A stretch of 55,307 nt of DNA, taken from Tannerellaceae bacterium. GTDB lineage: Bacteria > Bacteroidota > Bacteroidia > Bacteroidales > Tannerellaceae. The position numbers and the translations under genes were made by a program. Every line of letters starts with the position of its first letter. Positions within the stretch are counted from its first letter, which is position 1. The stretch spans positions 1-55,307 of the forward strand of contig JAJQEE010000170.1 of assembly GCA_021201865.1 (NCBI GenBank), in the 5' to 3' direction. The notes below the pieces were generated by a model. The model was not told the DNA's origin and made no database searches. It was given only the letters and a program-made list of their open reading frames with translations. Below, one piece after another: positions 9,045 through 18,100 of this stretch.

Positions 9045-9758
9045 TTATAAAGTCTTTTTCCGCATGACGTATTTTTCAAAAAAGAGTTCCCGGTAGCTTC
9101 TACCGATCGCAATCTCATATTTTCCGATCTGGATATCATTGTTATCAAAGGCATCAATGTGATCTGTATTTACGATATAGGATTTATTGACCCTTAAAAA
9201 AGAGGAGGGCAAATGTTCCAGAATGGTTTTCAGATTCATCAGGGTGATGAGTCGCTGGTTTTCACATTGGATAATCACATAATCTTTGAGTCCTTCTATA
9301 AAAAGAATATCGCTGAAATGGACTTTTTGATAACGGCGTTCGGATTTCACAAAAATATAGTCATCTTCTATGCCCTCTATATGCTGCTTCTCTCCTTTTT
9401 TCAGCAGCGCATGATACGAGACGGCTTTTTGAACGGCTTTCCGGAACCGGCTCAACTCGATTGGTTTCACCAGATAATCAATGGCATTGATATTATATAT
9501 TTCATTGGCATAATCGGTTTAGTCTTTCGTAAAAATAAACATCATAGAATCCGGAATCATCCGGACAAATTCAATCCCTGTGACCTGCGGCATCTGGATA
9601 TCCGTAAAAATCAGATCCACCTCATTCTCTTTTATAAATCCAGCGGCAGACATCGCACTATGAAAAGTTCCGGCCAGTTCTAATTCCGGCATCTCTCCCA
9701 CTAACAATTCCATGGCTTCCCGTGCCAGGGGTTCATCATCCACAATTATACATTTCAT
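9045..9758 (-). pseudogene. LytTR-family response regulator interrupted by a stop codon
   Basis: Read through, this is a 237-residue two-domain regulator. The receiver domain (about 1-115) has the acidic pair DDE at 7-9, phospho-acceptor D53 in DLIFTDIQMP and the KPIEL lysine. It is followed by a LytTR DNA-binding domain (about 140-235: RYQKVHFSDILFIEGLKDYV, FLRVNKSYIVN). An in-frame TAA at 9519-9521 replaces residue 80, where relatives have a tyrosine (the TAYANYA position). Both halves stay in the same frame, so this is a nonsense change, not an indel. Reinitiation at GTG 9470 could give a free LytTR domain. The 5' end overlaps the kinase stop by four bases (ATGA). Confidence 0.85.
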
Positions 9759-10813
9759 AGGCTTAATTTTAACTGAACCGTATAGTTCGTTTTTTCATTT
9801 ATAATTTTCAATTCATGTTTTCCCGGATAGAGCAACTCCAGCCGGCGGGTTATATTTTTCAAACCTAATCCACCGGAACGTCCTTTCCGGGGTTCCCTGG
9901 CAGGTTTGGAATTCAGACAGATAAACAGCAGTTCCTGGTGTTCTACCTGAAAAGATAAATATACATACGATCCGGCTTCGCTGTCCTGGCTGTGTTTCAC
10001 TGCATTTTCCACAAAAGGAATAAAAAGCAGAGGGGGCAGACTCACCTGGTCTATCTCTCCCTCTTTTGCGATCCGGCATTCAAACCGATCCCGGCGTATT
10101 TTCTCCAGATTCAGGAAATCATTCAGAAAATGGATATCGGAGGTAAGGGTTACTGTTTGTTTTGAACTGTCATTCATCTGATATCTTAACAGATCTTCCA
10201 GTTTAAACAACATCCGGGAAGCTTCTTTCCGGTCCTTTTTGATCAGCACATTCGCATTGTTCAGCATATTAAAAAGAAAATGTGGGTTGATCTGGCTTTT
10301 CAGATTATCCAACTCCGTCTGTAAGGTGGCAGATTCCAGTTCATTCTTCTTTTCATTGGAAAAGATCCAATGCTTTAAAACGATCATCGTGGAGATTCCA
10401 CATAAAATCAGGGAGATAGTCAACATGGAAGATACAAAATTCAGGATCAGAAGCAGACTTCCCAGTTCTTCTAAAGCCTTATCCAGGTCATAGATCTGTA
10501 ATTGGATGAAAGCAATAGAACATAATATGAGAAAAACAGTCACTACCAGAAATACCAGATAGTTCATTAATTGATTCTGCAGGAGGAATCGTCTGACGGC
10601 CCAGCGAAGATTAACCCAGACTGCAATTCCCAGAAAAATAAAATCACAGACCCCAATCAGCACACGCTGGAAAGGATTTACATATTCATCCGGTATAGAA
10701 AAAGCGATTCCCACTACCGTAATGACCAGTATGATTACCAGAAAAAGATACCGGGCGATCCGGTAGGAAGAGGCAATCAGGAAATCCTGTATGAAATCTG
10801 TTTTTAGTGTCAT
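9755..10813 (-). CDS. LytS-type sensor histidine kinase
   Basis: The 352-residue protein has four predicted membrane segments (about 20-40, 53-70, 84-103, 118-148). A short coiled linker (about 150-172) is followed by the His_kinase domain with SQINPHFLFNMLNN, in which H178 is the expected phosphorylation site. A compact ATPase domain carries an N-box in LLFIPFVENAVKHS and a GLGLKNI glycine loop. It should phosphorylate the LytTR regulator encoded next, and the genes overlap by four bases. The upstream neighbour is a sister kinase lacking the histidine, ending three bases before this start. The signal is unknown. Confidence 0.92.
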   Translation of the reverse strand: MTLKTDFIQDFLIASSYRIARYLFLVIILVITVVGIAFSIPDEYVNPFQRVLIGVCDFIFLGIAVWVNLRWAVRRFLLQNQLMNYLVFLVVTVFLILCSIAFIQLQIYDLDKALEELGSLLLILNFVSSMLTISLILCGISTMIVLKHWIFSNEKKNELESATLQTELDNLKSQINPHFLFNMLNNANVLIKKDRKEASRMLFKLEDLLRYQMNDSSKQTVTLTSDIHFLNDFLNLEKIRRDRFECRIAKEGEIDQVSLPPLLFIPFVENAVKHSQDSEAGSYVYLSFQVEHQELLFICLNSKPAREPRKGRSGGLGLKNITRRLELLYPGKHELKIINEKTNYTVQLKLSL

Positions 10814-10816
10814 AGG

Positions 10817-11902
10817 TTACAGGCTCATTTTTAATTCGATCCAGCCATTTCCCGGCTCATTATTTTTAATAAACCGGCAGGTATATCCTTTTCCGAAAAG
10901 AATTTCCAACCGGTGATTCTGATCACTGAATACCTGGTCTGCCGGGTCATTTTTATCAAAGGAATTGATACGAAAAATCAATTCATTCTCTTTCCTGATC
11001 AAAAAGATCCGGATCATTTCTTCCTGATTGGTATTTCGTATTTTCTTTACAGTGTGCTGTACAAAAGGGAACAGGATCAGGGGAGGAATAAATGTATAAA
11101 GCAAATCCCCCTCCTGCAGGATTTTATAAGATATTTTTCCGGAGTATAATTGTTCAAGTTTGAGATAGTTGACCAGGAACTGGATTTCACTACTCAATAA
11201 GACTCTTTGATTTTCACCATCATATAACTGATAACGAAGGATCCGGCTCAAAAGAATAATTATTTCAGAAGCTTTTCCCGGCTCTTCTAAAGCCAGGTTT
11301 CCTGTTTTGTTCAACACATTAAACAGGAAACCTGGATTTATCTGTTCTTTCAGCTTTTCCACTTCTGTTCTTAAACGGTTTTTTTCCAGTTCTTTTACCT
11401 GCTGATCCTCCAAAATCCAATATTTCAACATTTTTGCCATAGAGAAGCCTATCAGAGACAAGGGTATTAAAAGCATTTGTTGCAGAAACAAATAGCTCAC
11501 AGATCCTTCATACAAATAAGAGACCTCCTTTGGAATCAGATTAAACGTGTGGTGAAAATAGTATTCCTGCACATATTGGATAAGTATGATAAAGAAAGTC
11601 AGGATTAAAAGGGCTGTGATATATTTACCAAACTTCTTTCTGAGTAAATAACGTGGAAACAAAATAAAGAAATTAATATACCCTGCCAATAAATAAGTAA
11701 TAAGACATCCAAAGGACACCAGGTAAACAAAAACTCCGAGTTCTTCAAAACCGTCGTTATACATGGAAACAATTTGTTCCGCGGAAATAATCATCACGCA
11801 CAGGATTAACAGCATATGCCTGCAGATCCTGTATTGCGGAAGCATCAGGAGTTTATATAAGAAAGTCTGTTCATATCCGGAATCCGGTAATCTTTTCTCC
11901 AT
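10817..11902 (-). CDS. LytS-like histidine pseudokinase
   Basis: This 361-residue protein has the same architecture as its downstream neighbour: membrane segments in the first 160 residues, a coiled linker, then the His_kinase and ATPase-like regions. The key motif reads EQINPGFLFN, with glycine 191 (codon at 11330-11332, GGT) where the phospho-accepting histidine belongs. The N-box is also degraded: FVQHTVKK in place of FVENAVKH. The ATP-binding end is eroded (no clear GLGL loop). It should not autophosphorylate. A role as sensor or heterodimer partner of the active kinase is inference from tandem position and conserved topology. Confidence 0.85.
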   Translation of the reverse strand: MEKRLPDSGYEQTFLYKLLMLPQYRICRHMLLILCVMIISAEQIVSMYNDGFEELGVFVYLVSFGCLITYLLAGYINFFILFPRYLLRKKFGKYITALLILTFFIILIQYVQEYYFHHTFNLIPKEVSYLYEGSVSYLFLQQMLLIPLSLIGFSMAKMLKYWILEDQQVKELEKNRLRTEVEKLKEQINPGFLFNVLNKTGNLALEEPGKASEIIILLSRILRYQLYDGENQRVLLSSEIQFLVNYLKLEQLYSGKISYKILQEGDLLYTFIPPLILFPFVQHTVKKIRNTNQEEMIRIFLIRKENELIFRINSFDKNDPADQVFSDQNHRLEILFGKGYTCRFIKNNEPGNGWIELKMSL

Positions 11903-12017
11903 GCTGGGGTTTGTCCTTTTACTTGTAAACGGGTATAAAGATAAATCAGATTACTACATAGGAAGGATATTATAGACCAAATGAAACAAAATCTATACAA
12001 ACGACAAGTTTATTCTT

Positions 12018-12910
12018 TCAAAAAGTATAAGCCATTCCCATCCCCAAACCTCCGTTCTGCACCACCGGCGCGAACATCAGGTTTCTGTTGTCTTTTATGC
12101 CCACCAGATTCCTGAAAACGGGTAACAAGAGGTAACTGATCTCCACGCTTAAGATGCCGATCCCGGCACCAGCCATCACATCACTGAACCAATGCCTGTC
12201 ATTCAGGATACGTAAAAGCCCGGTGGTTGCTGCCGCCGCATAGCCGGTTGCACCAATCCAAAGGGATTCATCCCGGTATTCCCGGAAAAGGATATGGGCA
12301 CCTGTAAAGGCAGTGGCCGTATGTCCGGAAGGAAACGAATTGGTTCCTACCCCATCCGGACGGGTGGTATGGATATTCTTTTTCATAAGCTGCACCGTTC
12401 CTCCCATGATCAGGTGAGAGGTCACCATGACAAACGTACGGTCCCGGTAGGAGTGTTTTGCTTTGAAAGGTAACAGCAGACTGACTCCATAGACCCCCAC
12501 GGCAGGAGCGAATTGAAGATAATCATCTATGGGGAACTTATTCCTGACATGGTCGTCTACCTGGCTGTGAATGCTCCGGTCCACCTGTTTCAAAGGATGG
12601 AAGTTTTTACTCAGGATGCCATAGGTAATAAATGATGCCGGAAGTGCATACTTATAGTAAATCTGGTATTTTCCGGCTTTCTGTTTCGGAATATCCCAGG
12701 AATTCCACTCCTGCCTGTTCTGATAAGGAGGGGGATTATTTCCGGTCCATTCCGGGTCCGTAAACATCTGGATTCTCAGTTTTTCCATGTAAGGAACAGT
12801 ATCTGACGGAGCATCCGGGAATAAGGGTTTTCGTTTTTTTCATCTTCCTGAGCCTGCGTATGGGAATGAATGGCTATCAGCCACACAATAAAAATAAGAG
12901 TTCTCTTCAT
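12018..12910 (-). CDS. PAP2-superfamily membrane-associated phosphatase
   Basis: The core (about 80-250) is a PAP2 acid-phosphatase domain with motifs KKNIHTTRP (C1), SFPSGHTATAF (C2, catalytic His) and LRILNDRHWFSDVMAG (C3). Substrates in this family are lipid phosphates such as undecaprenyl or phosphatidylglycerol phosphate, and the specific one cannot be told. The frame open in the sequence starts at 12788 (MEKLRIQMF). Upstream, ATG at 12910 encodes a clear signal peptide (MKRTLIFIVWLIAIHSHTQA) in another frame. Changing A7 to A8 in the run at 12834-12840 would join the two (EDEKKRKPLFPDAPSDTVPY). I give the joined extent, with one apparent base deletion. Confidence 0.85.
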
Positions 12911-13026
12911 TCAGCTTTAAGGGTTAAATAGTAATCTTTCACAACAATAATTTATTAGAAACGCAAAGACAAGTAGGTTAGTATATCTTTACAGACCAAT
13001 TTTCTTTAAAAAAAGACCAAAAAGAA

Positions 13027-13935
13027 TTAAAATCCGTACCGGATAGCCACAGAGAATGCAGGTGCAATCTGGAAACAGGGGTCATATTCACGTCCCATCC
13101 CTGTAAAAAAGGCTTTTAAAGTCCTCTCTTCGTAAAAAGCAGCCCGATAGGTAGACATTCCTATCGTAATAGGGATGGAAATAGATTTTCCGATGGCTAA
13201 CACCGGTTGAAGTCCAACCAGAACATACTGATGGGAGAACATTACCTCCCGTTCATCCAGTTCTTCCAACGTCATGGATCCGCTCATTTCCGCTATTAGC
13301 CGGACTTTCCATTGATCATTCAGTTTGATTCCGGCAGCCAATTCTATAGCATTCAGCATATTCACTTCTACTTCATATTTTCCATCCAGCTTCCAGTTCA
13401 CCATCAAAGCCGGAAAAGCCATCGGAAAACCAAAAGAGGTGTTTAAAGCCAGACCGGCTCCCAATTGTAGATTCTTACGTCCATGCCAGATAAACACAGC
13501 CCCTCCATGCCCCATGATATTTTTTCCTCTGATATCGGAAAAGCGGGCATGAGAAGTATAGATCCCGGCCCCTGCCATCGCTAAAAAGGACCACTTCTCA
13601 CTGATGGAACGCATATGTAGCAGGGATAGCTGAATGTTCATGATCTCATCCGGAGATAAGTTCCGTTGCATCTGTTGATTATGAAGTGCCGTATAGGATG
13701 CATTCAGCGCAACTCCCCAGGCCTGAGGACGTTCATAGGCATCCATCTTGACTGCAAAGGGCAGATTGAATCCCATCTGATAGATCTGTGCACTTCCTTT
13801 AGTACCTTCTATTTTTTCATTATTTCCATCCCGATAGGGGGATTTCCCTATAAGGTCTGCTCTCAGGTAAACCTGTGCCCGGCTTTCCGCCACATTTAAA
13901 AGAAGAATCAAACCAATAACTACTGCTACTCTCAT
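13027..13935 (-). CDS. Outer-membrane beta-barrel protein, DUF6268-like
   Basis: The protein is about 302 residues from ATG 13935 (MRVAVVIGLILLLNVAESRAQ), a good signal peptide. A frame extends upstream to 14058, but its first 41 residues would precede the signal peptide, so I reject that start. The mature part is rich in alternating aromatic and polar beta-strands and ends FSVAIRYGF, the terminal aromatic typical of barrel proteins. The style matches DUF6268 family proteins of Bacteroidetes. Function unknown. Confidence 0.75.
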   Translation of the reverse strand: MRVAVVIGLILLLNVAESRAQVYLRADLIGKSPYRDGNNEKIEGTKGSAQIYQMGFNLPFAVKMDAYERPQAWGVALNASYTALHNQQMQRNLSPDEIMNIQLSLLHMRSISEKWSFLAMAGAGIYTSHARFSDIRGKNIMGHGGAVFIWHGRKNLQLGAGLALNTSFGFPMAFPALMVNWKLDGKYEVEVNMLNAIELAAGIKLNDQWKVRLIAEMSGSMTLEELDEREVMFSHQYVLVGLQPVLAIGKSISIPITIGMSTYRAAFYEERTLKAFFTGMGREYDPCFQIAPAFSVAIRYGF

Positions 13936-14097
13936 ACATTCATCAAAATTTAGTTTATTAAACCGAAAAGGATTCAGTGGCCAAATGTATGGAAAGGAAG
14001 AGAAGAAGGTTTTGATAATAGATAAACCTGTAAAAAGATATACCAAAGGACCAGACAAGTATATATGTTATTCTTAACTGTAGGTCACATACAAAAG

Positions 14098-14133
14098 TAA
14101 AAACGGGAAAGCTTACCAGACTTCCCCGTTTTA
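14098..14133 (-). terminator. Intrinsic terminator of the TonB receptor gene
   Basis: AAAACGGGAAAG pairs with CTTCCCCGTTTT, and T residues follow on the minus strand. It lies just past the receptor stop at 14167. Confidence 0.8.
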
Positions 14134-14166
14134 CTCACGTTCAAATGAATTCCTAAACCAATGTCG

Positions 14167-16072
14167 TCAGAACGTTATATCAAATCCACCCATAAAGATG
14201 GCTTTAGGCATCCAATAGCCTTCCCCGATCACCTGATAACGGGTGGCTGTGAGGTTTTCCCCTTTCAGGAATACATTCAGTCCTTTATCTCTTGTTCCGA
14301 ACAGATAAGAGACTTTCGCGTTCAAGGTGGTGCAATCTTCTTTTAGCAAGTCACTTCCACTTATAGGTGATATATATAGACCGTTGATGGATTGAACATT
14401 CATATTAATGGTGAATCTTCCCGGTTTATACGTGGCATTCGCAACGAATTTATTTTTTGGAGCTGCTACTAACTCTTTATCGGTGTGCAAATAACTGTAG
14501 TTCATATTTACTGACAGGTTCTGCAGGATATGGTAATGTGCTTCTAACTCGATTCCTTTATTTATAAAAGAGCCGGTATTCATATTTAAAGGTTTACCAT
14601 CCACCATTCCTGTCTGGATCATATCTTTCCCATCAATGAAAAATCCGGTTAATTCAAAATACAATTTATTCTCTAACAGAGATTGTCCTACTGATACTTC
14701 ATAATTCAGCATTCTTTCCGGATTCAGATTCGGATTAGCCGGGTCATACAAATATAATTCTCTCAGATTCGGACTACGGAAACCTTTAGAGAGAGAAGCT
14801 TTAATCACATTACTTTCAACCGGACGATAGGTTAATCCTACCTGTGGTACCCATTCCGAACCATATTCTTCATTGTGTTCGTACCGTACTCCGGCATTAA
14901 TACTCAATTTTTCAAACAGATCCTGCTGCATGATCAGATATCCGGCGACTTCATTGATGGAGGTATCAATAATATCAGTCCGGGTTCCATCATTATTTTT
15001 ATTCCAGGCTTCACCACCCCAGTTTTTATAGTCGATACCTAATGTGAAACTATTGCCGGGCAAAAGACGGAAAGTCTGGTAGAGCAAGACACCCGTATTA
15101 TGATCGAGTGAACGAAACAGGTAAGTACGTGGAGTATTTTGTTTTTCATTCGTATTAGGATAATATCCATCATTTACTTCATGACTTCCCCAGTTATAGA
15201 AGACCCGCAACGCTCCACTGGTTTTTCCGAAATTGTTTTCCAATGCATAGGAAGTCGTACCCCTTAATACATCTACCCAATAATCAGTGATTGGCTTTTG
15301 AAGAGGACCCGGGTTTTCATTGTAAAACTTAGCAATACTAACATCTCCTGTTATTTTCAGGTTTTCATTCAGTTCGTAGCCTATTTTACCGAAACCATTG
15401 GTAATATGGAAATCCGAATTATTCCGGTGACCATCTGTCCGGTCATGGTTCAGGGAAATAAACGTACTCAACTTTCCGGTTTTAAAACCGTTGTTGATCA
15501 TATATTTCTGAGTATTGTAAGAACCATACATCACACGGGCCTGTGTCCGGCGTCCATCCATATGCTGGTCACGGGTAATGATATTCACCACTCCCCCCCA
15601 TCGCGTTAGATCCATATAACAAAGAGCCCGGTCCACGGATGACTTCCACTTTTTCTACATCAGACGCCACATAGGTGTCCGGAAGGGAGTGTCCGAAAAT
15701 ACCGGCCCACTGTGGTTGCCCGTCAAACATCATCAGGACTTTATTCCCCTGTCCTACTCCACGGATATTAACCGTTCCGGCAGAACCATTATTCACCCCG
15801 AAACCGGTGATTCCTTTTTCGGTTACAAATAGTCCCGGAACATATTGTGAAAGCACAGGTAATAGAGCGGATTCACTACTGGCTTCTATTTCCTCTCTGT
15901 TCACTACCGAGATAGATAGAGGTACACTGTTGCGGTTTACCTGTATTTTATTGGCAGTTACGACTACACCCTGGAGGTTTACCAGACTATCCGGAGGAGT
16001 CAGGTCTTTTTCTGAAGCATAGCCAAAAGAAGAAAACAAAACGGAAGTTAAAAGTATTAGTTCTTTCCTCAT
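14167..16072 (-). pseudogene. TonB-dependent receptor (BtuB/FepA type), frameshifted
   Basis: Read across the shift this is a receptor of about 635 residues. It has a signal peptide (ending FGYASE), a TonB box-like start (LQGVVVTANKI), a plug domain (MLMFDGQPQWAGIFGH, VEVIRGPGSLLYGSNAMGG) and a barrel ending KAIFMGGFDITF. The frame breaks at a G7 run (C at 15593-15599). With G6 the text reads NAMGGVVNIITR, the canonical plug motif; with G7 it stops after GGSGEYHYP. Its start is 87 bases from the end of the NikR-like gene, which suggests control by that repressor and a metal or metallophore substrate; this is inference. Phase-variable, dead, or a sequencing error: see findings. Confidence 0.85.
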
Positions 16073-16110
16073 AAAGAAAAATCGTTAGATTAATAGCTGT
16101 TAGTTGGCAA

Positions 16111-16118
16111 CAAAAGTA
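16111..16118 (-). promoter_or_regulatory. -7 box of the TonB receptor promoter
   Basis: TACTTTTG on the minus strand matches TAnnTTTG, 39 bases before the receptor start codon at 16072. A convincing -33 box was not seen. Confidence 0.45.
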
Positions 16119-16159
16119 ACACGTTTTTTAATTTTGTGTCACCATCTTAACAAAAAAAT

Positions 16160-16561
16160 TTAATCTGCCCGGCTCATTACCAATTTTCCATGCTTAATTC
16201 CCTTGATAGTAGTCATCTTATCAGACAGTTCCGTCAAGCGAAAAGCCGTACCTAACACAGTCGCAATATGCATACAAAAGTTTTTATTAATATAATACTG
16301 TGAAGAGGAAAGGATTACATCCGTATAATGTTGCTGGATAGAAGTAATTTTAGAGGCAATCTCCTTTTTGCCCTGATCATACATAATAATAATAGTTCCG
16401 GCTACAATATGGTCACATTGCCATTTTCGTTCTGCTACGTTTTTCTCTATCAAAAAGCGGATCGCCTGGGAACGGTTGGCAAAACCGTTCTCTATCACAT
16501 ATTGATCCAAAGATTCCAGGATCTCATCCTCCAACGAAACTCCAAAACGCTTTATGGACAT
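16160..16561 (-). CDS. NikR-like ribbon-helix-helix regulator with altered metal site
   Basis: The 133-residue length and layout match NikR. A ribbon-helix-helix DNA-binding domain occupies 1-48 (IKRFGVSLEDEILESLDQYV, NRSQAIRFLIE). An ACT-like metal-sensing domain follows (VAGTIIIMYDQGK, KGIKHGKLVM). In E. coli NikR, nickel is held by H76, H87, H89 and C95. The equivalent residues here are Q77, Q88, Y90 and C96, so only the cysteine remains, with H78 one position off. It may sense another metal or have lost high-affinity nickel binding. The TonB receptor follows immediately on the same strand, the usual target arrangement. Confidence 0.85.
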   Translation of the reverse strand: MSIKRFGVSLEDEILESLDQYVIENGFANRSQAIRFLIEKNVAERKWQCDHIVAGTIIIMYDQGKKEIASKITSIQQHYTDVILSSSQYYINKNFCMHIATVLGTAFRLTELSDKMTTIKGIKHGKLVMSRAD

Positions 16562-16661
16562 ACACTTTATTAAATTAGGTGTGTAAAGATAAAAAACTTT
16601 TTAATCTCTAAACCTTTTACCGGCTCCATTTGTATTAATAAAATAATTAAATAGAAGTAGT

Positions 16662-16907
16662 ATGAATAATTTAGATAATATCCAGAATACCACAAACGAA
16701 CATTGGAATGACAAAGTTCAGGTGGGAAAAGACAAAGCCCGTTATGAAGCGGACAAAACAAAAGTAGATTCTGAAAACTGGGCAGATGATGTAAAAGAAA
16801 AATCTGAACATGCAGTGAATAAGGTGAAAGAAAAAGGCGAAGAAATGGCTGACACCGTGAAAGAAAAATTTCACGAAACAAAAGACCGGATCGACGAAAA
16901 AATGTAA
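16662..16907 (+). CDS. Small hydrophilic helical protein
   Basis: This 81-residue protein has no signal peptide or membrane segment and is very rich in Lys, Glu and Asp. Its repeating pattern (DDVKEKSEHAVNKVKEKGEEMADTVKEKF) predicts a long amphipathic helix like LEA- or CsbD-type stress proteins. It is the only plus-strand gene of this part and converges with the GH130 gene, with a terminator between them. The composition is clearly coding. Function is not established. Confidence 0.7.
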   Translation: MNNLDNIQNTTNEHWNDKVQVGKDKARYEADKTKVDSENWADDVKEKSEHAVNKVKEKGEEMADTVKEKFHETKDRIDEKM

Positions 16908-16990
16908 TTGATTTTTCAGGTCGTTCTTATGTTGTCCCAAAGGGGTAATATAAGCCTATAGAGGATAAGACCGTTTTCAATTATAAATCA

Positions 16991-17037
16991 ACTGCCTGCT
17001 TACGCCCGGGATGTGGTGGAGTGAGCAGGCAGTCTTT
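16991..17037 (+). terminator. Terminator after the small hydrophilic protein gene
   Basis: ACTGCCTGCT pairs with AGCAGGCAGT around a GC-rich 23-base loop, followed by TCTTTT on the plus strand. It lies between two converging genes. Confidence 0.7.
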
Positions 17038-17048
17038 TAACTACTTTC

Positions 17049-18047
17049 TCATACAATCGAATTATTCTTTGTGAACTCCAGGATCTCATCTATATATCCG
17101 AAAGCTAATCCGGTTACTGTATCGGCACACCCATAATAGACTGCTATACGACGGGTTTCCGGATCATGCAGTGCTGCACATGGGAACACGACATTCGGAA
17201 CATCTCCCATACATTCATATTCTTTCTGCGGAGACAACAGGTAAGGGCCTGAACGGTATTTTACTTTCCAGGGTTGTTCCAAATCCAGAATAGCAGAACC
17301 GAAACTATAGACATATCCGTTGCAGGATTGTAGTACGCCATGGTAGATCAACAACCATCCTTCAGATGTTTCAATCGGGATCGGACCGGCTCCGATCTTC
17401 GTGCATTGCCAGGCACTGTCTTCAAATTTAGCAGGAGACATCACATGGCGGTGTTTTCCCCAGAAACACATATCCGGTGATTCACTGTAGAAGATATCCC
17501 CGAAAGGGGTATGGCCGTTATCGCTGGGACGGCTCAGCATCGCATAGTTACCATTGATTTTCCGGGGGAACATCACTCCATTCCGGTTAAACGGTAAATA
17601 AGCATTTTCAAGCTGATGGAAGGTTTGAAAGTCAAATGTATAGGCCACTCCGATCGTCGGCCCATGATAGCCATTACACCAGGTTACATAGTAACGGTCC
17701 TCAATAAAACAAACCCGGGGATCATAGGCATATACAAATTCACCGATCTCTTCATCATCACATTGAAATTCCAGTTTGGTTTCCGAAATATTCCAGTGGA
17801 TCGCATCTTCGCTGAAACCCACATGGAGACGCATCCGGCGATTGGTATCATCACAACGGAATACGCCTGCATATCCTCCGTTAAAAGGGACTACCGCACT
17901 ATTAAACACACTATTGGAGGTAGGTAAAATATTACGCGGTATGACCGGATTTTCTGAAAACCTCCACATGACGTCTCTACAACTTTCCGGGCGATCTTCC
18001 CACGGCATACCGGGTAATGCGTTACCTTCAATTTTTAATTCACTCAT
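17049..18047 (-). CDS. GH130 beta-mannoside phosphorylase or mannosidase
   Basis: The 332-residue protein from ATG 18047 (MSELKIEG) is a five-bladed beta-propeller GH130 protein. It shows PWEDRPE near the N-terminus, [25 protein letters not shown], a [18 protein letters not shown] segment holding the probable catalytic Asp, and [20 protein letters not shown]. An upstream frame to 18095 adds 16 basic residues that the family lacks, so I take the shorter start. GH130 enzymes of gut Bacteroidales cleave mannosides such as Man-GlcNAc or Man-Glc by phosphorolysis; the exact substrate cannot be fixed here. The adjacent sodium symporter suggests uptake of the matching disaccharide. Confidence 0.88.
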   Translation of the reverse strand: MSELKIEGNALPGMPWEDRPESCRDVMWRFSENPVIPRNILPTSNSVFNSAVVPFNGGYAGVFRCDDTNRRMRLHVGFSEDAIHWNISETKLEFQCDDEEIGEFVYAYDPRVCFIEDRYYVTWCNGYHGPTIGVAYTFDFQTFHQLENAYLPFNRNGVMFPRKINGNYAMLSRPSDNGHTPFGDIFYSESPDMCFWGKHRHVMSPAKFEDSAWQCTKIGAGPIPIETSEGWLLIYHGVLQSCNGYVYSFGSAILDLEQPWKVKYRSGPYLLSPQKEYECMGDVPNVVFPCAALHDPETRRIAVYYGCADTVTGLAFGYIDEILEFTKNNSIV

Positions 18048-18092
18048 TTTGTTCTTTGCTCTAATTTTAAAACGTTTTGTTTTTCTACCGTG

Positions 18093-18100
18093 CAAAGTTA
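18093..18100 (-). promoter_or_regulatory. -7 box ahead of the GH130 gene
   Basis: TAACTTTG on the minus strand matches TAnnTTTG, about 45 bases before the GH130 start. It overlaps the stop codon of the symporter gene, so GH130 may be transcribed on its own as well as with the symporter. Confidence 0.4.
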
